Shown here: piece after piece, positions 1-5,328 of the stretch
Numbering within the stretch: the stretch's first letter is position 1
How the letters are laid out: each line of letters starts with the position of its first letter
DNA from: Thermoplasmata archaeon
GTDB lineage: Archaea > Thermoplasmatota > Thermoplasmata > Lutacidiplasmatales > UBA184
NCBI GenBank assembly: GCA_030039865.1
Contig: JASHUS010000055.1
Location: 1-5,328, forward strand
Direction of reading: 5' to 3'
DNA length: 5,328 nucleotides
Notes under the pieces: model-generated
The model's database searches: none
What the model saw: the letters and a program-made list of their open reading frames with translations, nothing else
What the model was told of the DNA's origin: nothing
Translations under genes and position numbers: made by a program

Positions 1-395
1 TCGGCGAATGCGCGCCGCACGTGCGCAAGGTCGGACGTATCGAGGAAGTCCACGCGGACGCCGTGCGTCCGCGCCACCTCGAGGAGCCGACGCGTGCCCG
101 CGTAGAGGTCATCGCCCGCGACGATCCGCGCGCCGGAGGGGTAGGGCATGAAGAGGGCCGAGGCCGCGGCGAGACCCGAAGCGAAGGCCAACGCCCCCCG
201 ACCGCCCTCCAGCGATCCGATCACCCGCTCGAGGGCGGCGCGGGTTGGGTTGCCTGTCCGGGAGTACACATACCCTTTCGCAACCCCCGGCGCCGACTGG
301 GCGTACGTGGAGGTGAGGTAGACCGGTACATTCACCGAACCCGTGAGCGGGTCCGGCGTCTGGGCCTCGTGGAGCAGCCGCGTGTCCCACTGCAC
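1..395 (-). CDS. Cystathionine gamma-synthase/gamma-lyase family PLP enzyme, N-terminal part (partial)
   Basis: This is the first 131 residues of a Cys/Met-metabolism PLP enzyme (fold type I, aspartate aminotransferase-like); the 3' part lies beyond the left edge. The family carries out gamma- or beta-replacement or elimination on homoserine esters, cystathionine or methionine in the cytoplasm. The sequence shows the family order: TRLLHEAQTPDPLTGSVNVP near residues 5-24, YLTSTYAQ at 26-33, and YSRTGNPTR at 44-52, whose Tyr and Arg are known to bind the PLP phosphate of the neighbouring subunit. ALAFASGLAA follows at 68-77 (the SGxxA phosphate loop), then DDLYAGTRRL at 95-104, whose Tyr stacks on PLP. 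The Schiff-base lysine is outside the window. The start is a GTG at 393-395: the frame stays open upstream to a TAA near 490 but holds no other ATG, GTG or TTG. No Shine-Dalgarno sequence is evident. Family membership is secure; choosing among MetB, MetC-like, gamma-lyase or sulfhydrylase is not possible from this fragment. Confidence 0.9.
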   Translation of the reverse strand, partial: MQWDTRLLHEAQTPDPLTGSVNVPVYLTSTYAQSAPGVAKGYVYSRTGNPTRAALERVIGSLEGGRGALAFASGLAAASALFMPYPSGARIVAGDDLYAGTRRLLEVARTHGVRVDFLDTSDLAHVRRAFA

Positions 396-417
396 GACAC
401 TGGTAGCGGTCGGTCGG

Positions 418-423
418 ATTTGA
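418..423 (-). promoter_or_regulatory. Weak TATA-like element for the minus-strand PLP enzyme gene
   Basis: On the minus strand this reads TCAAAT, an A/T-rich hexamer in a GC-rich stretch. Its centre is about 25 bases upstream of the GTG start at 395, which is the distance expected for an archaeal TATA box serving a leaderless transcript. It directly abuts the 16-bp palindrome at 424-439, which would then occupy the BRE side. The match to the TATA consensus is poor. The stronger A/T elements at 487-505 could instead give this gene a 5' leader of about 70-80 bases. Confidence 0.25.
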
Positions 424-439
424 GCGCGACGCGTCGCGC
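424..439. promoter_or_regulatory. Perfect 16-bp palindrome, candidate operator or 5'-leader hairpin
   Basis: The sequence GCGCGACGCGTCGCGC is identical to its own reverse complement, with no spacer. It lies 29-44 bases upstream of the PLP enzyme start and inside the divergent control region shared with the permease gene. Perfect dyads of this size next to promoters are typical binding sites for dimeric helix-turn-helix regulators. If transcription of the PLP enzyme gene starts at the A/T island further upstream, the palindrome would lie in the 5' leader. GC-rich DNA makes such dyads more likely by chance, and no regulator gene is present in the window. Confidence 0.4.
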
Positions 440-486
440 CGGCGTCGATGGGTGTCGGTTCGGGGCTCGCGCGTCGGTGCCTGTCG

Positions 487-505
487 TTTTAGGCGGATTT
501 TAATA
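487..505. promoter_or_regulatory. Double T/A-rich island, candidate TATA elements of the divergent promoter
   Basis: TTTTA at 487-491 and TTTTAATA at 498-505 are the most A/T-rich stretch of the intergenic region and stand out from the GC-rich surroundings. They are 11 bases apart, about one helical turn, and each is followed by a G-rich run containing GCGG. On the plus strand TTTTAATA would place a transcription start near 525-530, giving the permease mRNA a leader of about 50-60 bases. On the minus strand the same box reads TATTAAAA and could serve the PLP enzyme gene. Archaeal TATA boxes lie about 25 bases before the transcription start. Direction of use is inferred, not shown. Confidence 0.45.
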
Positions 506-575
506 GCGGGGTCGGCTGGGAGTGCTAGTCCATAGCTCGGGGGCCGTGGGACCCCGGGTCCGGGGGGAAGAGGAG

Positions 576-2213
576 ATGCCGTCCGCGATGGGGACCGAGA
601 CGCCGGGGAACGTCGTCAATCTGCCGAAGGAGGTGACGGCCCGACAGGACATGTATGTCCGGCAGGCTTCGGGGCTGGTCCGGACGGTCAGCGCGCGCAC
701 GGCCCTCTTCGCGAACCTCGTCGGCATGGGAATCATCGTCAACTTCTTCTGGATCACCGAGGCGTCCGCGTTCTATCCGAACGCGAACCTCATCACCACG
801 GTCGGGATCGGGGTGCTGATCAACGTCGCGGTCGGCTACGTCTACTGGATGCTCGCGAGCGCGATGCCGCGATCCGGCGGCGACTACATCTTCGTCGGCC
901 GCATCTTCCACCCCTCCGTCGGGCTCGGGGTCAACCTGCTCTTCTCGGTCGTCTTCGTGACCTGGGCCGGCCTCTTCGCGTACTTCACGGCGTACTACGC
1001 GATTCCCACGATGCTCGCCGCGTACACGCTCGCCGGCGGTGGAGGGGCCGCGTTGAGTGCCGCGACGACGCTCATCTCGAGCACGACCGACGTCTTCGTC
1101 GTGGCCCTGATCGTGCTCCTCGCGGTCATCCTGATCGGGCTCTTACCGACCAAGTGGATCTTCCGCGTCTCGGTCGGGATCTTCGTACTGTGCGCCGTCA
1201 TCTTCGCGATCATGATCGGGATCCTGCTCGCGACGCCCCAAGCGACGTTCGCGGCGGACTTCAACAAGAATCCCGTCTACGGTTCGAGCTACGCCGCGCT
1301 CGTCACGGCCGTGCCGATCACCACGGTCGGCACCTTCTACGGTATCGTCTACACGATGCTGAGCTTCATCGGGTATGCGAACAGCTCCTACTACGGGGGC
1401 GAGATCCGCGGGAACCCGACCCGGACCCAGGGTCTCGCGATCTTCGGGGCGCCGCTGATCTTCGCGGCCCTGATCGCGGGGCTGTACGCCGCGAGCTACT
1501 ACACCTTCGGACGCGGCTTCCTCATCGGCATCAGCTCCTCGTACTTCACCGCGCCCGGCACGCCCTGGCCGGGCCCGCTCTATCTCGCGGCGTACATCGT
1601 CCACAACCCGCTGCTCGCCGCCTTCCTCTCGTTCGGGCTCGTGCTGACTTTCTTCGGCTTCGCCCTGATCTACTTCATCCTCCCGACCCGCAACCTGTTC
1701 GCCTGGTCGTTCGACCGGGTCTTCCCGTCGTTCCTCACGAAGGTGACGCGGAACGGCGTACCGTGGGTCGCCGTCCTCGTGCTGGGGATCTCCTCGGGGT
1801 TCGCGCTCTGGATCCAGACGTACTACCCGACGTACTTCGACTACGCGACGCTGGGCTACTCCAACTTCGGGTTCTGGTTCGCGGTCGGGATCGTCTGCCT
1901 GGCGGGGGCGCTCTTCCCGTTCATCCGCAAGTCGATGTACGCGCAGGCGCCGAAGATCGTCCGGGCCAAGGTGGGACCCGTCCCGGTGCTCACGATCATC
2001 GGGGTCGCGGCGTTCGCGGCGTCCTGGTTCGTGAGCTACGCGGCGTCCACGGGGAACTACCTCGGCATCACGAGCGGGTACAGCCTGTGGAACCTGCTCT
2101 TCCTGCCGATCGTCTTCGTCGTGGGGATCATCATCTACTGGATCGCGTACGCCGTCCAGAAGTCTCGCGGCGTTCCGATCGACCTGATCGCCAAGGAGCT
2201 CCCGCCGGACTGA
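576..2213 (+). CDS. APC-superfamily amino acid permease
   Basis: This is an integral membrane transporter of 545 residues from this start, the usual size for archaeal APC permeases. It probably imports amino acids or related amines with H+ or Na+; the substrate cannot be read from sequence. I count about 12 hydrophobic helices, near residues 44-66, 72-95, 114-142, 171-191, 195-218, 242-266, 286-310, 338-370, 394-412, 427-446, 467-488 and 502-526. Family marks are ASGLVRTVSARTALFANL before helix 1, PRSGGDYIF at 98-106 after helix 2, GGEIRGNPTRTQGLAI at 274-289 before helix 7 (the APC 'E(V/I)xNPxRxxPxAI' region), and FAWSFDRVFPSFL at 375-387 before helix 9. The start is uncertain. ATG 576 follows AGGAG with no spacer but has GGGG 8 bases upstream; ATG 588 has GGAG 12 bases upstream; a GTG at 522 extends the frame by 18 residues with no family-like content. 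It is divergent from the PLP enzyme gene and 32 bases ahead of the next gene. Confidence 0.93.
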   Translation: MPSAMGTETPGNVVNLPKEVTARQDMYVRQASGLVRTVSARTALFANLVGMGIIVNFFWITEASAFYPNANLITTVGIGVLINVAVGYVYWMLASAMPRSGGDYIFVGRIFHPSVGLGVNLLFSVVFVTWAGLFAYFTAYYAIPTMLAAYTLAGGGGAALSAATTLISSTTDVFVVALIVLLAVILIGLLPTKWIFRVSVGIFVLCAVIFAIMIGILLATPQATFAADFNKNPVYGSSYAALVTAVPITTVGTFYGIVYTMLSFIGYANSSYYGGEIRGNPTRTQGLAIFGAPLIFAALIAGLYAASYYTFGRGFLIGISSSYFTAPGTPWPGPLYLAAYIVHNPLLAAFLSFGLVLTFFGFALIYFILPTRNLFAWSFDRVFPSFLTKVTRNGVPWVAVLVLGISSGFALWIQTYYPTYFDYATLGYSNFGFWFAVGIVCLAGALFPFIRKSMYAQAPKIVRAKVGPVPVLTIIGVAAFAASWFVSYAASTGNYLGITSGYSLWNLLFLPIVFVVGIIIYWIAYAVQKSRGVPIDLIAKELPPD

Positions 2214-2214
2214 G

Positions 2215-2237
2215 GCACCGACCCGGGCGCGCGGTGC
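2215..2237 (+). repeat. Short inverted repeat just after the permease stop codon
   Basis: GCACCG at 2215-2220 pairs with CGGTGC at 2232-2237 across an 11-base loop, starting one base after the TGA at 2211-2213. It could cap the 3' end of the permease mRNA. No T-tract follows, and archaeal termination usually depends on T-rich runs, so calling it a terminator is not supported. A 6-bp stem in GC-rich DNA can be chance. Confidence 0.25.
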
Positions 2238-2239
2238 GA

Positions 2240-2246
2240 CCTTAAG
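2240..2246 (+). promoter_or_regulatory. Weak TATA-like element before the nucleotidyltransferase-like gene
   Basis: CCTTAAG is a small A/T-rich patch in otherwise very GC-rich DNA between the two plus-strand genes. Its centre is about 27 bases before the GTG at 2270, compatible with leaderless transcription from that start. It overlaps the alternative GTG start at 2246. The match is poor, so read-through from the permease gene is equally possible. Confidence 0.2.
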
Positions 2247-3301
2247 TGGAGGGACGCCCCGCCCCCGCTGTGGAACGGCGGGTCGAGATCACCATCGATC
2301 CGCTGCGGGGCGAGAAGGTCCCGGTCACGCTACCGCTCCGCTTTCGACGCTCGGTCGAGGAGACCCGCGACGCGCTCGGCCTCGCGCCGTCCCTCGACCT
2401 GAGCGACCCGATCGTCGCCAAGGCCGTGGCGCTCGCCGGAGCCGCGCGCGAGTCCGATCCTCCGGTCCGGTTCGCGCTTTTCGGCGGGACTGCGCACCGG
2501 TTCGCCTGCCCGGCGAGCAACGACCCCAGCCTCGGGCTCCGCCACGACCTCCACGACTTGGACGTCGCTCTCTTGCACCGGGAAGTCCCCGCGTTCCGTC
2601 GCTTTCTCGCCGGCGCGTCCGATCGCGCGGGCAGCGCGCTCACGTTCTTCGAAACGTCCGGGGACAAGATCTACAACTCGCTCAGCGGCGGCCAGCGACT
2701 GCGATGGCACATGTTCGTTTCGGAGAGCGGTGCCCAGCTCTCTCTCGGAACGCTCGACCTCGTCGCCGACACCTTCGACTTCTGCCACCGGATCGACGTG
2801 CGAGCGGATGTCGAACGGGCCCCGGACAGCGGCTGGACCCTCTCGCCCGCTCACCTGTTGCTCGCGAAGGGCCAGTTCATCCAGCGGATCCCGCGCGACG
2901 AATCCGCTCCGGTCGCCGACCGGATCCTGGAGCCGTTCGGAAAGCGAGCGGTCGTGATCGGTCCCGAGGCGAAGGACATCCGCGACCTTGTGGCGCTGTT
3001 GCACGACCACTCGCTCGGGGAGGGGGCCGGCGAGATATCGACCCGGACGCTCGAGCGCGAGCTCTCGGACGATTGGGGGCTCTGGAAGACGTTCGGCCTC
3101 AACCTCGGCCTGGTCGCTCGATCGCCGGTCCTCCGGGACCTGCCCCCCAGCGCTCGCACCGTCGCCGCGCAGCGTCTTGCGGCGGTCGAGAAGGTCGTCG
3201 GGGCGTTGGCCCCCCGGCGGCGTCTCGGCTTCCTCGGCGGTCCCTGGTGGCAGGAAGTCGACTCGACGCCGTCCACCGATGCAAAGATACCGATCGCGTG
3301 A
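2246..3301 (+). CDS. Nucleotidyltransferase-fold protein, AbiEii-like (hypothetical)
   Basis: I do not recognise this as a named protein, but it carries the layout of the polymerase-beta-type (MNT) nucleotidyltransferase fold. FALFGGTAHRF at 76-86 gives the GG signature. HDLHDLDVALL at 100-110 supplies the paired acidic residues D104 and D106 (DxD) expected to hold the catalytic metal. LDLVAD at 170-175 may supply the third acidic residue. LSPAHLLLAKGQFIQR at 199-214 and KDIRDLVALL at 243-252 resemble the AbiEii-type 'lLxxKlxAlxxR…KDxxDLxxLl' tail. Such enzymes transfer NMP to RNA, protein or small molecules; the target here is unknown. At 351 residues it has extra sequence at both ends compared with the core fold. 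It is probably soluble; no signal peptide or membrane segment is visible. Start options are GTG 2246 or GTG 2270 (residue 9). A GGAGG at 2248-2252 lies upstream of the second but at a long distance of 17 bases. No antitoxin-like partner gene is adjacent. Confidence 0.72.
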   Translation: MEGRPAPAVERRVEITIDPLRGEKVPVTLPLRFRRSVEETRDALGLAPSLDLSDPIVAKAVALAGAARESDPPVRFALFGGTAHRFACPASNDPSLGLRHDLHDLDVALLHREVPAFRRFLAGASDRAGSALTFFETSGDKIYNSLSGGQRLRWHMFVSESGAQLSLGTLDLVADTFDFCHRIDVRADVERAPDSGWTLSPAHLLLAKGQFIQRIPRDESAPVADRILEPFGKRAVVIGPEAKDIRDLVALLHDHSLGEGAGEISTRTLERELSDDWGLWKTFGLNLGLVARSPVLRDLPPSARTVAAQRLAAVEKVVGALAPRRRLGFLGGPWWQEVDSTPSTDAKIPIA

Positions 3302-3307
3302 GGGGGC

Positions 3308-4264
3308 TCAGCCCTGGGTGAGCATTGTCGCCCGGACCACGTCGGGCGCCAGGTCGACGACGGCCCCGAGCAGCGTCCCCTCCGTGTAGGCGCTCCCCGG
3401 ATTGAGCGCGACCGTGCGTCCGATCGTGACGCTGCCCTTCGACTCGTGGATGTGGCCGTGCAAACTCACGAGCGGCTGGTAGCGCTCGATCGCGGCGCGG
3501 ACCGCGGTCGACCCGACGTGGGTGAGCTCGGCCTCGCCGCCCGGCGACATCACCTTCACGAACCCCGGGCCCAGCCGCGGGGCGAGGTCGAGCGGCGTGC
3601 CGTACGGCGGAACGTGCAGGTTGAACACCGCGCGGCCGACGTTCCTGAGACGTCCCGCGCGCTCGTCGATCCACCGCGCGATCGCCTCCTCCGAGAGCTC
3701 CCGGTTCGTGTGCCAGGGTGTCGGGTTCGAGTAGGGCAGCGTCAGCAGCTCGTGGTGTTCGTCGACCGAAGGGATGTCGTTGTCCGTCAGCTCGGCAAAC
3801 CCATCAGCCGCGATCACGCCCTCCATCGGGGTGAAATCGTCGTTGCCGAGGCCGAGGAGGAGCCGCGCGCCCGAGCCCGCGAGCCGCGCCTTCGCCCAGC
3901 CGAGCCACCGGCGGAGCTCCTCGAGCTCGAGCTCCTGGAACTTCGCGTCGGCGCGCGCGCGCTCGGCGATAAGCTCCGACCACTCTTTCGCGGTCGTCCG
4001 GAACGGCACGGTTGCGGAATCCCGGACCCATCCTTCGAGCCGGTCGAGCTCCTCGGTCGAGCGGGCCGAGCGCGCCTCGCCGTCGACCGTGGCCGTCCAG
4101 GTCCCGGCCGCCTCGAAGACGGGCGTCATCGTCTTCGCCGCGATGTCCCCGCCGATCAGCAGGACGGACGCCTTGTACACCCTCGCGGCGTTGACGAACT
4201 TGCGGAAGCAGACCGCGGAACCGTGGACGTCCGCGACGAAGAAGATCCGGGTCGTTTTCGCCAT
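3308..4264 (-). CDS. Calcineurin-like metallophosphoesterase (Icc-related, COG2129-like)
   Basis: This is a predicted cytosolic phosphoesterase of 318 residues using a two-metal centre. All family blocks are present in order: ADVHG at 11-15 (D12, H14), IGGDI at 37-41 (bridging D40), GNDD at 140-143 (N141, with Asp where His or Asn is common), LHVPPYGTPLD at 216-226 (H217), SLHGHIHES at 267-275 (H269, H271), and NPGS at 288-291. The HVPPYGT, HVGS and GHIHESxG blocks match the archaeal COG2129 group, whose physiological substrate is not established. The stretch between GGD and GND is about 100 residues, with a charged, helix-prone part near 70-128, longer than I would expect for a minimal member. 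The start is the ATG at 4262-4264; no Shine-Dalgarno sequence is visible, and a weak A/T patch at 4302-4312 could be its promoter. It is convergent with the nucleotidyltransferase-like gene, with only 6 bases between stop codons. Confidence 0.9.
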   Translation of the reverse strand: MAKTTRIFFVADVHGSAVCFRKFVNAARVYKASVLLIGGDIAAKTMTPVFEAAGTWTATVDGEARSARSTEELDRLEGWVRDSATVPFRTTAKEWSELIAERARADAKFQELELEELRRWLGWAKARLAGSGARLLLGLGNDDFTPMEGVIAADGFAELTDNDIPSVDEHHELLTLPYSNPTPWHTNRELSEEAIARWIDERAGRLRNVGRAVFNLHVPPYGTPLDLAPRLGPGFVKVMSPGGEAELTHVGSTAVRAAIERYQPLVSLHGHIHESKGSVTIGRTVALNPGSAYTEGTLLGAVVDLAPDVVRATMLTQG

Positions 4265-4331
4265 GCGCGCCGCGGGATCGGGCGGGACGACAGAGCGGGC
4301 CTAGGTAAGGTTGCGCGGTCGGAGCGACGCG

Positions 4332-4360
4332 CGGTCCCGGGGGCTCGGCCCCCGAGACCG
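4332..4360. repeat. Strong GC-rich inverted repeat between thermosome and phosphoesterase genes
   Basis: Arms 4332-4344 and 4348-4360 pair over 13 positions with a single C·A mismatch (4337/4355) and a 3-base TCG loop; the inner 7 bp, CGGGGGC with GCCCCCG, are perfect. It lies 36 bases past the thermosome stop codon and 68 bases before the phosphoesterase ATG. It may form a 3'-end hairpin on the thermosome mRNA that blocks decay or read-through, or a dyad in the phosphoesterase control region. There is no T-tract after it on the minus strand, so it is not a classical intrinsic terminator. The rest of the 131-base gap (4265-4395) shows no gene. Confidence 0.5.
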
Positions 4361-4395
4361 GTGGGAAGGGGTTCGCGCGGGGCGGAGGGAGCGGT

Positions 4396-5328
4396 CTAGT
4401 CCTCGCCGAAGTCGCCGCCGCCCATCCCGCCCATGCCTCCCATACCGCCCATACCGCCGCCGGGGCCGCCCGGGCCGCCGGAGGGGGGCGGGGAAGACTT
4501 GGACGCGATGACGTCGTCGATCCGGAGGATCATGACGGCCGCGTCGGTCGCGCTCTCGATCGCCTGACGCCCGACCCGGATCGGCTCGATGACATGGAGT
4601 TCGTTCATGTCGCCGACCTTGCCGCCCTGGACGTTGACGCCCGCCTGCTTCTGGCCGGCCTTGTGCGCCTTGCGCAGGTCGATCAGGATGTCGATCGGGT
4701 CCATGCCCGCGTTCTCCGCGAGCGTGCGCGGGATCGACTCGAGGGCCTCCGCGAAGCTCTCGAACGCGATCTGCTCGCGCCCACCGACCTTCGCCGCCTC
4801 GTCGCGCAGGTGCATCGCGAGCTCCTCCGCCGTCGCGCCGCCGCCGAGTACGTAGCGTCCGTCCTCGACCGCGACCGCGACCACGTTGAGCGCGTCGTCG
4901 AGGCTGCGCTCGATCTCGTCGATCACGTGCTCGGTGCCGCCGCGGATCAGGATCGAGACCGCGCGGGCCTTCTTCGCGCCCGTCACGAACGTGAGCGCGT
5001 CCTCGCCGATCTTGCGCTCCTCGACGAGGCCGGCGTGCCCGACGTCCTCGGGGGTGAGCTCGCTGACCTTCGAGACGATGTTCGCCCCGGTCGCCTTCGC
5101 GAGCTTCTCCATGTCGGACTTCTTCACGCGTCGCACGGCGTAGATCCCGTCCTTCGCGAGGAAGTGCTGGGCGAGGTCGTCGATCCCCTTCTGGCAGAGG
5201 ACGACGTTCGCGCCGGACTTCTTCACCTGGTCGACCATCTTCCGCAGCATGTTCTCCTCCTCCTGGAGGAACGCGTTCAGCTGCGTCGGGTCGTTGATCT
5301 CGATCTTCGCGTCGATCTCGGTCTTCTT
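4396..5328 (-). CDS. Thermosome (group II chaperonin) subunit, C-terminal part (partial)
   Basis: This is the last 310 residues of a subunit of about 545, an ATP-driven protein-folding chaperonin that forms a double ring in the archaeal cytosol. The frame runs through the right edge, so the ATG at 5250 is internal, not the start. In fragment numbering, [11 protein letters not shown] at 1-11 and the following charged helix belong to the apical domain and its built-in lid. [16 protein letters not shown] at 39-54 and [19 protein letters not shown] at 64-82 are near-invariant thermosome sequences. [16 protein letters not shown] at 154-169 is the nucleotide-pocket return to the intermediate and equatorial domains. 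[14 protein letters not shown] at 206-219 and the stretch to IDDVIASK at 270-277 complete the equatorial domain. The tail is Gly-Pro-Gly then four GGM units ending DFGED, as in many archaeal subunits. The GDGTT ATPase motif is off-window. Stress-inducible expression is known for the family, but the promoter is outside the window. Confidence 0.97.
   Translation of the reverse strand, partial: KKTEIDAKIEINDPTQLNAFLQEEENMLRKMVDQVKKSGANVVLCQKGIDDLAQHFLAKDGIYAVRRVKKSDMEKLAKATGANIVSKVSELTPEDVGHAGLVEERKIGEDALTFVTGAKKARAVSILIRGGTEHVIDEIERSLDDALNVVAVAVEDGRYVLGGGATAEELAMHLRDEAAKVGGREQIAFESFAEALESIPRTLAENAGMDPIDILIDLRKAHKAGQKQAGVNVQGGKVGDMNELHVIEPIRVGRQAIESATDAAVMILRIDDVIASKSSPPPSGGPGGPGGGMGGMGGMGGMGGGDFGED
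4423..4458 (-). repeat. 9-base tandem repeat encoding the thermosome GGM tail
   Basis: Four 9-base units put CAT (Met on the minus strand) at 4423, 4432, 4441 and 4450, each flanked by two glycine codons. The glycine and neighbouring codons vary between units, so the repeat is imperfect at the DNA level but exact in protein. Such flexible GGM tails project into the central cavity of group II chaperonins. It is part of the coding sequence, not an independent element. Confidence 0.8.

Noticed and set aside
21..503. Plus-strand open frame opposite the PLP enzyme and across the control region
   Set aside because: No recognisable motif, and the opposite strand encodes conserved PLP-enzyme sequence.
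522..575. GTG start at 522 for the permease, adding 18 residues
   Set aside because: The added residues look like translated leader, the stretch includes the G-rich presumed ribosome-binding region, and the A/T box at 498-505 would place the transcription start at or after this codon. It cannot be excluded as a leaderless start.
1154..2245. Long plus-strand open frame (363 codons) inside the permease gene
   Set aside because: Its product is an Arg/Asp/Pro-rich low-information sequence, typical of an off-frame shadow in GC-rich DNA, and it overlaps a well-supported membrane transporter in another frame.
2246..3301. AbiE-type toxin-antitoxin or abortive infection system
   Set aside because: Only the nucleotidyltransferase-like half could be present; no AbiEi-like or small antitoxin gene is adjacent, and no mobile or defence genes surround it.
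3446..4399. Long plus-strand open frame (317 codons) opposite the phosphoesterase
   Set aside because: Product is Arg/Glu/Val-rich without any motif; the minus-strand frame carries all metallophosphoesterase blocks. An antisense open frame is expected from codon bias in GC-rich genes.
4423..4458. Possible microsatellite or CRISPR-like repeat
   Set aside because: The 9-base periodicity is explained by the coding of the GGM tail of the thermosome; there are no spacers.
5248..5250. ATG at 5250 as the thermosome start
   Set aside because: The frame continues upstream to the window edge with conserved thermosome sequence, so this Met is internal.

Overview
The window looks like a piece of a GC-rich archaeal chromosome, roughly two-thirds G+C by eye. 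The clearest taxonomic evidence is the C-terminal half of a group II chaperonin (thermosome) with the glycine-methionine tail typical of archaeal subunits. A COG2129-type Icc-like metallophosphoesterase and short AT-rich TATA-like islands upstream of genes fit the same picture. A GC-rich member of Thermoplasmatota is a reasonable guess, but nothing here proves the lineage.

Layout, left to right. (1) Positions 1-395, minus strand: the N-terminal third of a PLP-dependent enzyme of the cystathionine gamma-synthase / gamma-lyase family, cut by the left edge. (2) Positions 396-575: a divergent control region with a perfect 16-bp palindrome (424-439) and a double T/A-rich island (487-505). (3) Positions 576-2213, plus strand: a 12-helix APC-superfamily amino acid permease. 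(4) A short gap with a small inverted repeat, then 2246-3301, plus strand: a nucleotidyltransferase-fold protein resembling AbiEii-type proteins. (5) Positions 3308-4264, minus strand: a calcineurin-like metallophosphoesterase, convergent with the previous gene and separated from it by 6 bases. (6) Positions 4265-4395: an intergenic stretch holding a strong 13-bp imperfect hairpin. (7) Positions 4396-5328, minus strand: the thermosome C-terminal part, cut by the right edge.

Functionally, the divergent pair at the left (a sulfur amino acid enzyme and an amino acid permease sharing a control region) suggests linked amino acid metabolism and uptake. This is inference from position only. The nucleotidyltransferase-like protein and the phosphoesterase have no obvious pathway partner here. 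The thermosome is a housekeeping gene. I see no rRNA, tRNA, CRISPR array, insertion sequence, phage gene or convincing mobile element. No multi-gene undescribed system is evident. The items most worth a second look are the palindrome, the intergenic hairpin and the nucleotidyltransferase-like gene.
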